Positions 8,623 through 16,838 are shown, numbered from the stretch's first letter. The stretch is DNA of 64,000 nt from Streptomyces megasporus (GCF_000718985.1 NZ_JODL01000004.1:233645-297644); one strand, 5' to 3'. Notes: generated by a model from the sequence alone, not told the origin. Numbers and translations are program-made.

Positions 8623-9360
8623 GTGGACACGACAGCAAGCGGGCCCGCCCTGCTGAAGCAGCTCCCGCCGCCACTGCCCGCCGAGCGGATCATCGCGGTC
8701 AACCAGCCCAAGGCCGACCTGCACACCACTCGCAGCCACGAGTGGAACGGGTGGACCTTCGAGGTACCGCCGGGTGTCTTCATGCCGGGCTGGACCAGCC
8801 GGATGATCCACGAGCGGCTGCTGGACGGCCGGATCGACGTACGCGGCCGCCGGTACGGGGCCATGGGCGTCGGGCTCGGTGTCGAGGCCGTGGTCGCCGG
8901 GGTCCGCGGGGCCCGGGAGATCCACGCGATCGACATCCACCCCGAGAGCGTGGCCACCACCGTCCGCCACTACGAGCGCCTGGTGGGCGAGCGCGAGGGC
9001 ACCGCCCTCATACCCGTGGTGGGGGATCTGTTCGACGGTCTGCCCGAAGGGGTGCGGCTGGACGTCGTCACCTTCAACCCACCCGCGGTCAGCCAGACCG
9101 TCAGCGACGACCCCGATGTCGTGCGCAACGTCTGCGTGGGCGCGTCCCTGCCGGCGAGGTTCTTCGCGCAACTCAACGAGAAGGACCTGTTGGCCCCCGG
9201 CGGAGAGGTGTTCCTCGTCGTCTCCAACACCGCCGACCTGCACACCATCATCCGGCACGCGCTGGACCAGGGGTTCACCCCGAGGATCGATCACCTGCAC
9301 GACTGGCAGGACGGCGTCGTCACCTTCCTGTTCCGGCTGACCCGCGGCGGCCGGGCATGA
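8623..9360 (+). CDS. SAM-dependent methyltransferase (RsmC/PrmC-like fold), first gene of the metallophore operon
   Basis: A 245-residue class I methyltransferase. The SAM-binding strand is MGVGLGVEAVVAGVRGA, followed by the acidic ribose-binding strand IHAIDIHPES. The catalytic loop is FNPPAVSQ, a variant of the NPPY loop seen in enzymes that methylate planar nitrogens. The GTG start has GAAGGAGA at proper spacing, just after Zur-type box 2. The stop overlaps the next gene as ATGA. It may methylate an amine, amide or carboxylate of the final chelator, or a precursor. The NPP loop alone does not fix the acceptor atom. Confidence 0.82.
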   Translation: MDTTASGPALLKQLPPPLPAERIIAVNQPKADLHTTRSHEWNGWTFEVPPGVFMPGWTSRMIHERLLDGRIDVRGRRYGAMGVGLGVEAVVAGVRGAREIHAIDIHPESVATTVRHYERLVGEREGTALIPVVGDLFDGLPEGVRLDVVTFNPPAVSQTVSDDPDVVRNVCVGASLPARFFAQLNEKDLLAPGGEVFLVVSNTADLHTIIRHALDQGFTPRIDHLHDWQDGVVTFLFRLTRGGRA

Positions 9361-10193
9361 GCGCGCGACCGTCCACCCCCCGTCCCGACACCGTCGACGA
9401 TCTGCTGGCCGCCGTCCTGGCGGGCGAACAGGGGCCGCGTCCCTCGGACCTCACGGCCACGAGCGTGTTCTGGATCCACCACGGAACCCGGCTCGCCGGA
9501 AGCGACGCCACCTACCTCAACCAGTACGTCCTGGTACGCCTGGGAGGCTCCTTCGGAGCCTGTGCCTTCGAGGCCGGCGAGATCGACCCGGCGATATGCC
9601 GGGACGCCTCGGGCAGCCCGCTGGAGACACTCCTGCGCGCGGCGCCCCGCCCGCTGCGGATCGCCGCCCTCGACGCCTACCTCGCCGAGGCCCGGCCCCA
9701 CCGGCAGGCGGCACACGCCGAACCGGTGACACTGCCCGCCGGGCCCCCCGAGGTGCGAGCCAGGGCCCGGGACGCGGCCATCGCCGGACTGCTGGACATC
9801 GACGACGGCGCCAAGGTCGCGCTGATCGGCGTCGTCAACCCCCTGGTCGCGGCAGTCCGTGAACGCGGCGGCGATCCGCTGCCGTGCGACTTCAACCTGC
9901 GCACGACGCAGTGGGGCGACCCGGTGACCGACGACATGGAGGAGGTCCTCGGCGCCGCCGACGCCGTGGTCGCCACCGGTATGACGCTCGGCAACGGCAC
10001 CTTCGACACGGTCCTGACGCGCTGCCGCGAACGGAGCGTGCCGCTCGTCGTCTACGCCCAGACCGGCAGCGCGGTGGCGCGCGCCTTCCTGGGGTCCGGG
10101 GTGACGGCGCTGTCCGCGGAGCCCTTCCCCTTCTCCCAGTTCAGCGCCGACCCGACCGTGCTGTACCGCTACCGCGTGGGGAGCGTCTCGTGA
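9357..10193 (+). CDS. DUF364-like Rossmann-fold protein (putative heavy-metal-chelation domain family)
   Basis: A 278-residue protein. Its C-terminal half (about 120-275) looks like the DUF364 family, often labelled heavy-metal chelation domain: KVALIGVVNPLVAAV, a DFNLRTTQWGDP segment, DAVVATGMTLGNGTFDTVL, and a final SAEPFPFSQFSADPTV. The N-terminal half contains a conserved-looking FWIHHGTRLAGSDATYLNQY. The family has no settled biochemistry; members occur near nickel, molybdenum and other metal-uptake genes. Here it is translationally coupled on both sides (ATGA, GTGA), so it should act in the same pathway, perhaps as a ligase, a dehydrogenase-like step or a metal-sensing partner. Confidence 0.65.
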   Translation: MSARPSTPRPDTVDDLLAAVLAGEQGPRPSDLTATSVFWIHHGTRLAGSDATYLNQYVLVRLGGSFGACAFEAGEIDPAICRDASGSPLETLLRAAPRPLRIAALDAYLAEARPHRQAAHAEPVTLPAGPPEVRARARDAAIAGLLDIDDGAKVALIGVVNPLVAAVRERGGDPLPCDFNLRTTQWGDPVTDDMEEVLGAADAVVATGMTLGNGTFDTVLTRCRERSVPLVVYAQTGSAVARAFLGSGVTALSAEPFPFSQFSADPTVLYRYRVGSVS

Positions 10194-11233
10194 CGGTGGC
10201 CACCACGCGGGCAGCGTCCGGCGCCGGCACCGCCGTCGTCGGCACCGGGCACGCCTCCTGTCACCACGGCGAGATCCTGCAGGGTGTCTTCCTCGACTCC
10301 CGCGGGCGGCGCTGCGCGGGCCTGGTCACCCTGCCCATGCCCGGCCCGGGCGCGCGAGCGGAGTTCACACGCCGCCCGGGCACCGCGCCCGAGGACGTGT
10401 CGGTGACCCCGGACGACCGCGCCAAGGCCCTGCGCGCGGCGGTCCTCGCCGTGCGGGAGTGCGCCGCACGGCGCCGGGAACCGGTGTGCGGCGGAGAACT
10501 GCGCCTGAGCGGCGACATTCCCGTGGGACTGGGGATGGGTTCCTCCAGCAGTGACGTCATCGCCGCCATACGCGCGGTCGCGGACTCCTTCGGTCTGCGC
10601 CTGCCGCCCGAGACGATCGCGCGTCTGTCGGTGCGGGCCGAGCGGGCGTCCGATCCGCTGATGCTCGACGGTCGGCCGCTGCTCTTCGCCCAGCGGGAGG
10701 GACGTGTGCTGGAGGTCCTCGGCGACGCGCTGCCGCCGGCCGTCGTCGTGGGCTGTGCCCTGGGCGGCGGCAAGCCGGTGGACACCCTCTCCCTTCCGGC
10801 ACAGGCCCACGACGACGAGGACCTGCACGCCTACGAACGCCTGCGGTCCCTGCTGCGGCGGGCGATCGCCGAGGCGGACCCGGCGCTCCTCGGCCGGGTC
10901 GCCACCGCCAGCGCGCGGCGCGCCCAACGCGTCCTTGGCCACGACGAGTTCGACGCCCTCGTGGAGATCGGCGGACGCGTCGGGGCCGTGGGCCTGCAGC
11001 TCGCCCACAGCGGCAACGTGGCCGGGGTGCTCTTCGACCCCGCCTCCCCCGATCTGGACCGCCGACTGCGGCGCTGCGCGAGAGCGCTCGAGGACAGCGG
11101 CATCCCGGTCACCCGTACCTTCACGACCTTCACCACCGGCGAGGAGCTCATGGATGGACGAGCACATAGCGGAAGCGGTAGGCCGACCGGACCTGATACG
11201 TCTCGGCGACGGACTCGTCTGCCTGCGCTTTGA
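10190..11233 (+). CDS. GHMP kinase, L-threonine kinase (PduX)-like
   Basis: A 347-residue GHMP-superfamily kinase. Near the N-terminus HHGEILQGVF matches the GE(L/I)xQG signature of PduX-type amino-acid kinases. The phosphate loop is IPVGLGMGSSSSD (about residues 108-120). PduX makes O-phospho-L-threonine for cobalamin; no cobalamin genes are seen here. The GTG start overlaps the previous stop (GTGA). The last 80 bases overlap the next gene in another frame, a strong sign of co-evolution with the cysteine-synthase-like enzyme, whose natural substrates are O-phospho or O-acetyl amino acids. The likely product is O-phospho-threonine, -serine or -homoserine. Confidence 0.78.
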   Translation: MTVATTRAASGAGTAVVGTGHASCHHGEILQGVFLDSRGRRCAGLVTLPMPGPGARAEFTRRPGTAPEDVSVTPDDRAKALRAAVLAVRECAARRREPVCGGELRLSGDIPVGLGMGSSSSDVIAAIRAVADSFGLRLPPETIARLSVRAERASDPLMLDGRPLLFAQREGRVLEVLGDALPPAVVVGCALGGGKPVDTLSLPAQAHDDEDLHAYERLRSLLRRAIAEADPALLGRVATASARRAQRVLGHDEFDALVEIGGRVGAVGLQLAHSGNVAGVLFDPASPDLDRRLRRCARALEDSGIPVTRTFTTFTTGEELMDGRAHSGSGRPTGPDTSRRRTRLPAL

Positions 11234-12164
11234 GACCATGAAGGTCGTCTCCGCCCTGGCGGCGGTGCGACACCTGCTCGAAACCGGCGCGGTGCGGCGC
11301 GGCGACACCCTGCTGGACAGCTCCAGCGGCATCTACGCCTACGCCTTGGCCCTCGCCTGCCACCGCCACGGCATGCGCTGCCACATCGTCGGCTCGACGA
11401 CCGTCGACCACGTGCTGCGCACCCAACTCGCCGTGTTGGGCGCCCACTTGGAGCAGATGGGCCCGAGCGACGACTTGAAGCTCGACCAGAAGCGCAGAGT
11501 GGAGCGCATCCAGGAGATCCTGCGCGAGCGCCCCGACTACCACTGGATGCGCCAGTACCACGACGACATCCACTACCTCGGCTATCGGGCCGTGGCCGAG
11601 CACATCGGGCGGGAGACCGACACCGATCGCCTCACCGTCGTCGGCGGAGTGGGGTCGGGGGCCTCCACCGGGGCTCTCGCCCGATATCTGCGGGAGAGGT
11701 CGCCCGGCGTCGAACTCGTCGGCGTCCAGCCCTTCGGCAGCGTCACCTTCGGCAGCGAGCACGTCGCCGACCCGGAGATCATCATCGCCGGGATCGGCAG
11801 TTCCATCCCCTTCGGGAACGTCACGCACACCCTCTACGACACCCTTCACTGGGTCGCCTTCGACGCCGCTCTCGCGGGCAGCGTCGACCTGCTGCGCCGG
11901 CACGCGGTCTTCGCCGGCCTGTCCACCGGGGCCGGCTATCTGGCCGCCCGGTGGGAGAGGGACCGTGCCCCCGAGCGGACCGTCCTGTTCATCGCCGCGG
12001 ACACCGGCCACCGGTACGTGGACTCGGTCTTCGCCCGGTACCGGGAGGCGTCGCGCGTCGAAGACCTCGTCCCCCGCGCCGTGACGACGGTGGACGAACT
12101 CGCCCTCCCCTGGTCGCGCATGGACTGGAACCGCGCGCCCGCTCCCGTCACCGCCGCGGTGTAG
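11154..12164 (+). CDS. PLP-dependent cysteine-synthase-family enzyme (SbnA-like)
   Basis: A 336-residue fold-type II PLP enzyme. The PLP lysine is in RFETMKVVSALAA (near residue 26-27). The substrate loop is LDSSSGIYAYALALACHRHG, a variant of the SSGN loop of cysteine synthases, and the phosphate-binding loop is VVGGVGSGASTGALARYL. SbnA makes a C-N bond on O-phosphoserine on the way to 2,3-diaminopropionate. A partner kinase in the same operon suggests a similar beta-replacement on O-phospho-threonine or -serine with an amine nucleophile. The start ATG 11154 lies inside the kinase gene. No SbnB-type dehydrogenase is seen, so the route is not a simple copy of the staphyloferrin one. Confidence 0.82.
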   Translation: MDEHIAEAVGRPDLIRLGDGLVCLRFETMKVVSALAAVRHLLETGAVRRGDTLLDSSSGIYAYALALACHRHGMRCHIVGSTTVDHVLRTQLAVLGAHLEQMGPSDDLKLDQKRRVERIQEILRERPDYHWMRQYHDDIHYLGYRAVAEHIGRETDTDRLTVVGGVGSGASTGALARYLRERSPGVELVGVQPFGSVTFGSEHVADPEIIIAGIGSSIPFGNVTHTLYDTLHWVAFDAALAGSVDLLRRHAVFAGLSTGAGYLAARWERDRAPERTVLFIAADTGHRYVDSVFARYREASRVEDLVPRAVTTVDELALPWSRMDWNRAPAPVTAAV

Positions 12165-12250
12165 CGGCCGGGGTTCGGCCTCCGACACGTCCGCCCTCGT
12201 GTCCACGGTCACCGCCCTGTCGTGTGCGACGGCGCACCGGCCGGTCGCGG

Positions 12251-12288
12251 AAGGCGCCCCCGCGGGGATGTCCCCGCGGGGGCGCCTT
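12251..12288. terminator. Perfect bidirectional hairpin terminator
   Basis: AAGGCGCCCCCGCGGGGA and its exact reverse complement are separated by two bases, an 18-bp stem. It lies between the convergent PLP-enzyme gene and the binding-protein gene and should stop transcription from both. Confidence 0.85.
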
Positions 12289-12348
12289 GGTCCCGCGTGC
12301 GCGGCCGGTGTCCCGCGAGAGGCTCCGTCCCTCGGCGGTGATCTCCGC

Positions 12349-13365
12349 TCAGGCCTTGAGGGTGCGCAGGTACTTCGCGAACTTCTCCAGGCCGTCGATG
12401 TTGCGCGGCCCGCTGATCCCCTCGTTGTAGTCGAGGACGAAGAAGTTGTTCTTCTCGACGGCGGGCAGCTTGCCGGTGCGGGGCGACTTCTTCAGGAAGT
12501 CGATCTTCTCCTGGGCGGGCCGGTCGCCGTAGTCGAGGATGATGACGACCTCGGGTTCGGCCTCGGTGACGGCCTCCCAACTCACCTGGGTCCACCGCTG
12601 ATCCAAGCCGTCGAAGATGTTCCTGCCGCCCGCCGTCTTGATGATGTCGTTGGGCGGGACCTGGCTGCCGGCGGTGAACGGCTGGTCCGTGCCCGAGTCG
12701 TAGAGGAAGACCGGCACCGGCTCGCCCTCGGGGGCCTTCGCGGCCACGGCCTCCACGCGCTTCCTCAGACCGTTCACGACCTCCTTCGCTCTCTCCTCCA
12801 CCCCGAAGATCCTCCCCAGGCGCTCCAGGTCGGAGTAGAGGGCCTTGAACGGGGTGATCTTCTCCGGGTACTCGGGATAGTTGAAGCAGCTCTCGGTGTG
12901 CATGAAGCTCTGGATGCCGAGCTTGTCCAGGATCTCCGGGGTGATACCCCGCTGGTCGCTGAAGCCCGAGTTCCAGCCCGCCACCACGAAGTCGGCCTTG
13001 GCGTCCACGACGAGTTCCTTGTTGAGGAGGTCGTCGCCGAGCATCTTCACCTTGGCGTACTCGGCCGCCCACGGCGACTCGGTCACGGGCGGGTTCGCCG
13101 GCGGCATCACATAGCCCAGGACGTGGTCGGTCAGGCCGAGGCTGAACAGCTTGTCGGCGCTGCCTCCCTCGTAGGCGACGGCCCGCTTGGGGGTCGTGTA
13201 CTCCACCGGCTCACCGCACCTGTTGACGGTGACCTTCTCCGACTTCGCGGACTCGGCGTCCGAGTCGACCTCGGCGCCGCACCCGCTGAGCAGCAGTGTG
13301 GCCGCGAGGGCGGAGCCGAGGGCGGCACGCCCGCGCGCGGCAGTCGAGGGGCGGGTCATGGGCAT
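12349..13365 (-). CDS. Siderophore-type ABC transporter substrate-binding lipoprotein
   Basis: A 338-residue FecB/FepB-like binding protein. The signal peptide ends in a lipobox (LLLSGC, Cys29), so it is a membrane-anchored lipoprotein. The mature part has two lobes, with KRAVAYEGGSADKLFSLGL near the start and VVIILDYGDRPAQ in the second lobe. The family binds metal-chelate complexes of iron, haem, cobalamin or other metals. ATG 13365 has CGGAAG upstream and overlaps the ATPase stop by ten bases. It is the last gene of a permease-ATPase-binding-protein operon whose upstream region carries Zur-type box 3, so the ligand is probably the metal complex of the product made next door. Confidence 0.9.
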   Translation of the reverse strand: MPMTRPSTAARGRAALGSALAATLLLSGCGAEVDSDAESAKSEKVTVNRCGEPVEYTTPKRAVAYEGGSADKLFSLGLTDHVLGYVMPPANPPVTESPWAAEYAKVKMLGDDLLNKELVVDAKADFVVAGWNSGFSDQRGITPEILDKLGIQSFMHTESCFNYPEYPEKITPFKALYSDLERLGRIFGVEERAKEVVNGLRKRVEAVAAKAPEGEPVPVFLYDSGTDQPFTAGSQVPPNDIIKTAGGRNIFDGLDQRWTQVSWEAVTEAEPEVVIILDYGDRPAQEKIDFLKKSPRTGKLPAVEKNNFFVLDYNEGISGPRNIDGLEKFAKYLRTLKA

Positions 13366-14156
13366 GGTGTGGCACTTCCGTTCAGTGGAGAAGGGGACAG
13401 CGAGTACAGCAGTTGCGGATCGCCGGTCAGCGGGTGCGGGACGACGTCGGCGTGGACGCCGAACACGTCGCGGACCAGTTCCGCGGTCAGGACGTCGTGG
13501 GGGGTGCCGGCGGTCACCAGACGTCCTTGGGAGAGGACCGCCAGCCGGTCGCACGCGGCGGCGGCGAGGTTGAGGTCGTGCAGCACGACCAGGACGGTGA
13601 GACCCGAGCCGCGCAGCAGGGAGAGCAGTTCGACCTGGTGGCGTATGTCGAGGTGGTTGGTCGGCTCGTCCAGGACCAGGATCCGGGGTTCCTGGACGAG
13701 GGCGCGGGCGACCAGGACGCGCTGGCGTTCCCCGCCCGACAGGGTGAGGACGCCTCGCCGGGCGAGGTGGTGGACGTCCATCCGTCGCATCGCCCGTTCG
13801 CACAGCTCCCGTTCCCGGCGGTCGAGCGCCTGGTTGCCCTGGCGGTGGGGGGTGCGCCCGAGCGCGACGAGCTCCTCCACGGTGAAGTCGAGGTCCACGG
13901 CCCCGTCCTGGGTCAGCGCCGCGATGATCCGCGCGCTGTGGCGCGGCGTCAGGCGGAACAGATCGTCGTCGCCCACCCACACGGTGCCGGAGCTGGGACG
14001 CAACGCGCGGTACACGCACCTGAGGGCGGTGGACTTCCCGCTCCCGTTGGGACCGACCAGGCCCACGACCTGCCCGTCCGCCGCCTCCAGGGACAGGTCT
14101 CGCACCAGGGCCCTGCCGTCGGTCACCACCGAGAGTCCGTCGAGCCCGAGGTTCAT
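13356..14156 (-). CDS. Siderophore-type ABC transporter ATPase
   Basis: A 266-residue FepC/FhuC-like ATPase. It has Walker A GPNGSGKST (residues about 35-43), Q-loop AALTQDG, signature LSGGERQR, Walker B LVLDEPTNHLD and switch histidine VLHDLN. It sits between the permease (one base between stop and start) and the binding protein (ten-base overlap). Together they form a complete type II metallophore importer. Confidence 0.95.
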   Translation of the reverse strand: MNLGLDGLSVVTDGRALVRDLSLEAADGQVVGLVGPNGSGKSTALRCVYRALRPSSGTVWVGDDDLFRLTPRHSARIIAALTQDGAVDLDFTVEELVALGRTPHRQGNQALDRRERELCERAMRRMDVHHLARRGVLTLSGGERQRVLVARALVQEPRILVLDEPTNHLDIRHQVELLSLLRGSGLTVLVVLHDLNLAAAACDRLAVLSQGRLVTAGTPHDVLTAELVRDVFGVHADVVPHPLTGDPQLLYSLSPSPLNGSATPCP

Positions 14157-14157
14157 C

Positions 14158-15297
14158 TCAGCGTCCTCCGAACATGTAGGCCCTGCGGCGCATCAGGACG
14201 ATGAACACCGGGACTCCGACGAGCGCCGTGATGACGCCCAAGGGGAGTTCACGCGGCGCGACGAGCGTCCGGGAGACCAGGTCGACCCAGACCATGAAGA
14301 CCGCGCCGGCCGGTGGGGCTACGGCCAGGACCCGGGCGTGGGTGGAGCCGACCGCCATGCGCACCAGGTGGGGCATGACCAGCCCGACGAAACCGATGGC
14401 GCCGCTCGTGGCGACCATCGCGCCGGTGAGGAGCGACACGACCACGAGGAGGCTCTTGCGGTGCCGGTCCGGATCGACGCCCAGGCTCGCGGCGGTCTCG
14501 TCGCCGAGGGCCATGACGTCCAGCACGCGGCTGCGCCGGTGCAGCAGGACCACGCCGAGCAGCACGATCGCCGTGACCGCGGGGAGCGCGCCCCAGGTGG
14601 CGGCCCCGAAGCTGCCCATCGTCCAGTACAGGACCGTGCTGGTGGCCTCGCTGCCGGGAACCAGGTAGACGATCACGCTCATCACCGCCTGGAACCCGAG
14701 CGACATGGCCACCCCCGTCAGGACGAGACGCAGTGGGGACAGGCCGCCCCGGCCGGCCGACGCGGCGTACACCAGCAAGGAGGCCGCCAGGGCGCCGATG
14801 AAGGCGCCGACGGACATCGCGTGGATGCCCAGCGCCGCCAGTCCGCCCGTGACCGTGACGGCGACCGCGCCCACGGACGCGCCCGAGGAAACGCCCAGGA
14901 CGAAGGGGTCGGCCAGGGCATTGCGCACCATGGCCTGAATGGCGACACCGACGGCGCTCAGCCCCGCTCCCACCAGTGCCGCCAACAGCACACGTGGGGT
15001 GCGAATCTCCCAGACGATCTGATAAGCGGTCACCTCGTCCGCCGCGATACGGCCGCCGCTGAGAGCGGCCCACAGGTATCGGGCGGTGTCGTCCGGCGCG
15101 ATCACGGCCGGCCCCATTCCGATGGCCAGGACGACGGATACGGCCAAGAGGACGAGCAGAAGGGCACACGCCGGCGCCGAGCCCGTACGGGAGCCGAGCC
15201 GGTCGGCCGGCCCCGCCGGGGGCTCGGGTGGCTGCGCGCCGGCAGGCGCGGCGCCGTCGACGCTCGCCGAGGGCGTGGAAGTCGCGGGCGGGGACAT
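14158..15297 (-). CDS. FecCD-type ABC transporter permease, single gene
   Basis: A 379-residue permease of the BtuC/FecCD family with about ten membrane helices. Family segments are RTPRVLLAALVGAGLSAVGVAIQ, shown here only in part as RVLLAALVGAGLSAVGVA, then LGVSSGASVGA, and GAIGFVGLVMPHLVRM near the C-terminus. The first 50 residues are a Pro/Ala-rich cytoplasmic tail. ATG 15297 follows GAAAGG; an upstream ATG would add unlikely residues. Only one permease gene is present, so it presumably works as a homodimer. The long leader (to Zur-type box 3 near 15690) is unusual. Confidence 0.93.
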   Translation of the reverse strand: MSPPATSTPSASVDGAAPAGAQPPEPPAGPADRLGSRTGSAPACALLLVLLAVSVVLAIGMGPAVIAPDDTARYLWAALSGGRIAADEVTAYQIVWEIRTPRVLLAALVGAGLSAVGVAIQAMVRNALADPFVLGVSSGASVGAVAVTVTGGLAALGIHAMSVGAFIGALAASLLVYAASAGRGGLSPLRLVLTGVAMSLGFQAVMSVIVYLVPGSEATSTVLYWTMGSFGAATWGALPAVTAIVLLGVVLLHRRSRVLDVMALGDETAASLGVDPDRHRKSLLVVVSLLTGAMVATSGAIGFVGLVMPHLVRMAVGSTHARVLAVAPPAGAVFMVWVDLVSRTLVAPRELPLGVITALVGVPVFIVLMRRRAYMFGGR

Positions 15298-15456
15298 GTG
15301 ACCGGCCTTTCGAAAGCGGAAGACGACACTCACGGGAAGAGGGGCCCGCCACGGCGGTCTTCGCACGCGGACGGAGACCGGCGACGGCCGCCGGGGGCCG
15401 TATCGGCTGCGGGCGAGGGGTGCGGACGGAGAACCCGTCCGGAAGCGCTCCCGGTG

Positions 15457-15612
15457 CTAGCGACAGGGAGCCGGGGACATGCCGTGAGGGCGGGGCTCCG
15501 CTCGTCCGCGGCCTGTCGGTACGCCGACTGACGCCAGGAGGCCGATCGGCTCGGCTCCGCTCATCGGCTGCCGTGCGGGCCGCTCCGCGGGCAGGAACAC
15601 CAAAGCCTTCAC
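15457..15612 (-). CDS. Possible 51-residue small protein after Zur-type box 3
   Basis: A GTG at 15612 is preceded by GGGGGAGAGG at proper spacing and opens a frame of 51 codons starting VKALVFLPAERPARQP. It lies between Zur-type box 3 and the permease, where it would be the first product of the transporter mRNA. I recognise no family; Pro/Arg richness is typical of chance frames in this DNA. The strong ribosome site and position are the only support. Confidence 0.3.
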   Translation of the reverse strand: MKALVFLPAERPARQPMSGAEPIGLLASVGVPTGRGRAEPRPHGMSPAPCR

Positions 15613-15681
15613 CTCTCCCCCTTTTGAGCAGTCGGGCGGGCGGGAACCGAGCCCCACTCGCGGGACCAACACTCCATCAAC

Positions 15682-15696
15682 TGAAAATGATTGTCA
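15682..15696. promoter_or_regulatory. Fur-family (probable Zur) box 3
   Basis: TGAAAATGATTGTCA, identical to box 1. It lies 385 bases upstream of the permease on the minus strand and about 100 bases upstream of the GNAT gene on the plus strand; it could control either or both. The local sequence is AT-rich, as expected of a promoter. Confidence 0.75.
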
Positions 15697-15797
15697 AGAG
15701 CGCCTGTTGCCTCGCCCGCCCCATCCACCGCCCGGCCGGCCGACAAGCGATCCCGCCGCACACGTGGTCGCGGCGGGTCGTTGACATACTTCGGCCC

Positions 15798-16325
15798 ATG
15801 GACACGAGCGCCGGGGCAGGCCGGATGCGGCCGGGCCGGGTGGCGCCCGGGATCGCGTCGGGCCGCCCCGTGGCACGGGCGCTGCGTCCCGCCAAGCCGG
15901 CGGCTGTCGAGACGGTCACGGAGCCGCGGGCGACGGTGCTGCGCCCGGACCCGGAGCGGTTGGGACGGTTCGACGAGCATCGGGTCCGGCGGCGGCTGCG
16001 GGACTCCCTCTCCCCGCGGCACACGTCGGTCATCGTGGCCGATGGCGCCTTCGCGGGCTGCGTCACCGTGCGACCCGTGGAGGACGGGCGGCGGCTGGAG
16101 CGCTTCCATCTCGCTCCGACCCTCCAGGGCCGAGGGCTCGGATCGGCTGTGCTGCGGACACTGCCACAACGGATCGACGCCGACGACGTGCCCGTTCGAC
16201 CGAACGTCCTGCGGGGCAGCGCCGCCCGGCGGCTGCACGAGCGCCACGGGTTCACCGTGGCGGGCCAGGACCCCGTCGACGTCTCCATGGTGCGGCGGCC
16301 GGGTGGGGGCGTCCCGGCGACGTGA
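15798..16325 (+). CDS. GNAT-family N-acetyltransferase
   Basis: A 175-residue GNAT protein. The acetyl-CoA signature is LAPTLQGRGLGSAVLR (about residues 107-122) after the strand FAGCVTVRPVEDGRRLERFH. The C-terminal RLHERHGFTVAGQD completes the fold. The first 45 residues are low-complexity, and the N-terminal helices that normally hold the substrate are short, so the true start may be later or the protein partly degraded. The acceptor is unknown. It lies just after Zur-type box 3 and may belong to the metallophore set or simply adjoin it. Confidence 0.7.
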   Translation: MDTSAGAGRMRPGRVAPGIASGRPVARALRPAKPAAVETVTEPRATVLRPDPERLGRFDEHRVRRRLRDSLSPRHTSVIVADGAFAGCVTVRPVEDGRRLERFHLAPTLQGRGLGSAVLRTLPQRIDADDVPVRPNVLRGSAARRLHERHGFTVAGQDPVDVSMVRRPGGGVPAT

Positions 16326-16838
16326 GGAGGATCGCGGACGCTCCGGGGGTTCGGCGCGAGCGACGTGGCGCCGAGCCGCGGAGGGTCGCGTCGGTCCGTC
16401 CCCGACCACCCGCCCCCGCTCGAGTGGGCCGCGATGACGCGCGGTCGCCGTGGCGCCGGGCATCGGTTCCGCCGCGACGGCGCGGACCCACGTCCGCGCG
16501 GCGCGGGTGGAGGCGGATCTCCCCTTCTCTCCCTTCCGGGAACGGCGCTGTCCCCCGAAGGGCTGTTTTCGGACTTTCCTCGACCGACGGCCCGACTGCG
16601 CGTCAAGCGGGGCTCCATAGCCTCTATGCTTCTACAGTCTTGTAGAAACAAGGAGGTGGCCAGGGCGTTCCGGGCCGTCCGCGGGCGTACGCACGTCGCG
16701 GGAGCAGCACGACGCGACGAGTGATCGCTCCGCTCGCGGAAGCAACGGAGGCAACCGGTCAACGCGGGGCCCACCCCGCGCGGTTCCGGCGGCCCGCCCT
16801 GCCACCCCACCCGCACATCGTCGACCCGGGAGGGCAAC
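16326..16838. other. Non-coding stretch of about 510 bases with a BlaI-type box
   Basis: I see no convincing gene. The right half carries the palindrome at 16630 and the probable promoter of the HhH-like/Spo0M unit. A GTG at 16656 follows AAGGAG too closely to be a good start. Confidence 0.5.
16630..16647. promoter_or_regulatory. BlaI/MecI-type operator, copy 1
   Basis: TTCTACAGTCTTGTAGAA is a perfect 7-bp inverted repeat with a four-base spacer. It matches the TACA-N-TGTA style of BlaI-family operators and recurs at 18189 and 20610 around the blaI-like gene. It is about 190 bases before the HhH-like gene. Confidence 0.75.

Noticed and set aside
10190..11233. The TGA ending the kinase frame as a selenocysteine codon, given sel genes in the window
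   Set aside because: The kinase is already full length there, no SECIS-like hairpin follows, and the next gene covers the region in another frame.
8453..15696. Reading the TGAAAATGATTGTCA boxes as iron (DmdR/DtxR) sites
   Set aside because: The Streptomyces iron box is a TTAGGTTAGG-type palindrome; these are Fur-type sites, which there fit Zur better.
16656..16724. A 22-codon frame starting at GTG after AAGGAG downstream of BlaI-type box 1
   Set aside because: The ribosome site touches the start codon, leaving no spacing, and the product is Arg/Ala-rich.
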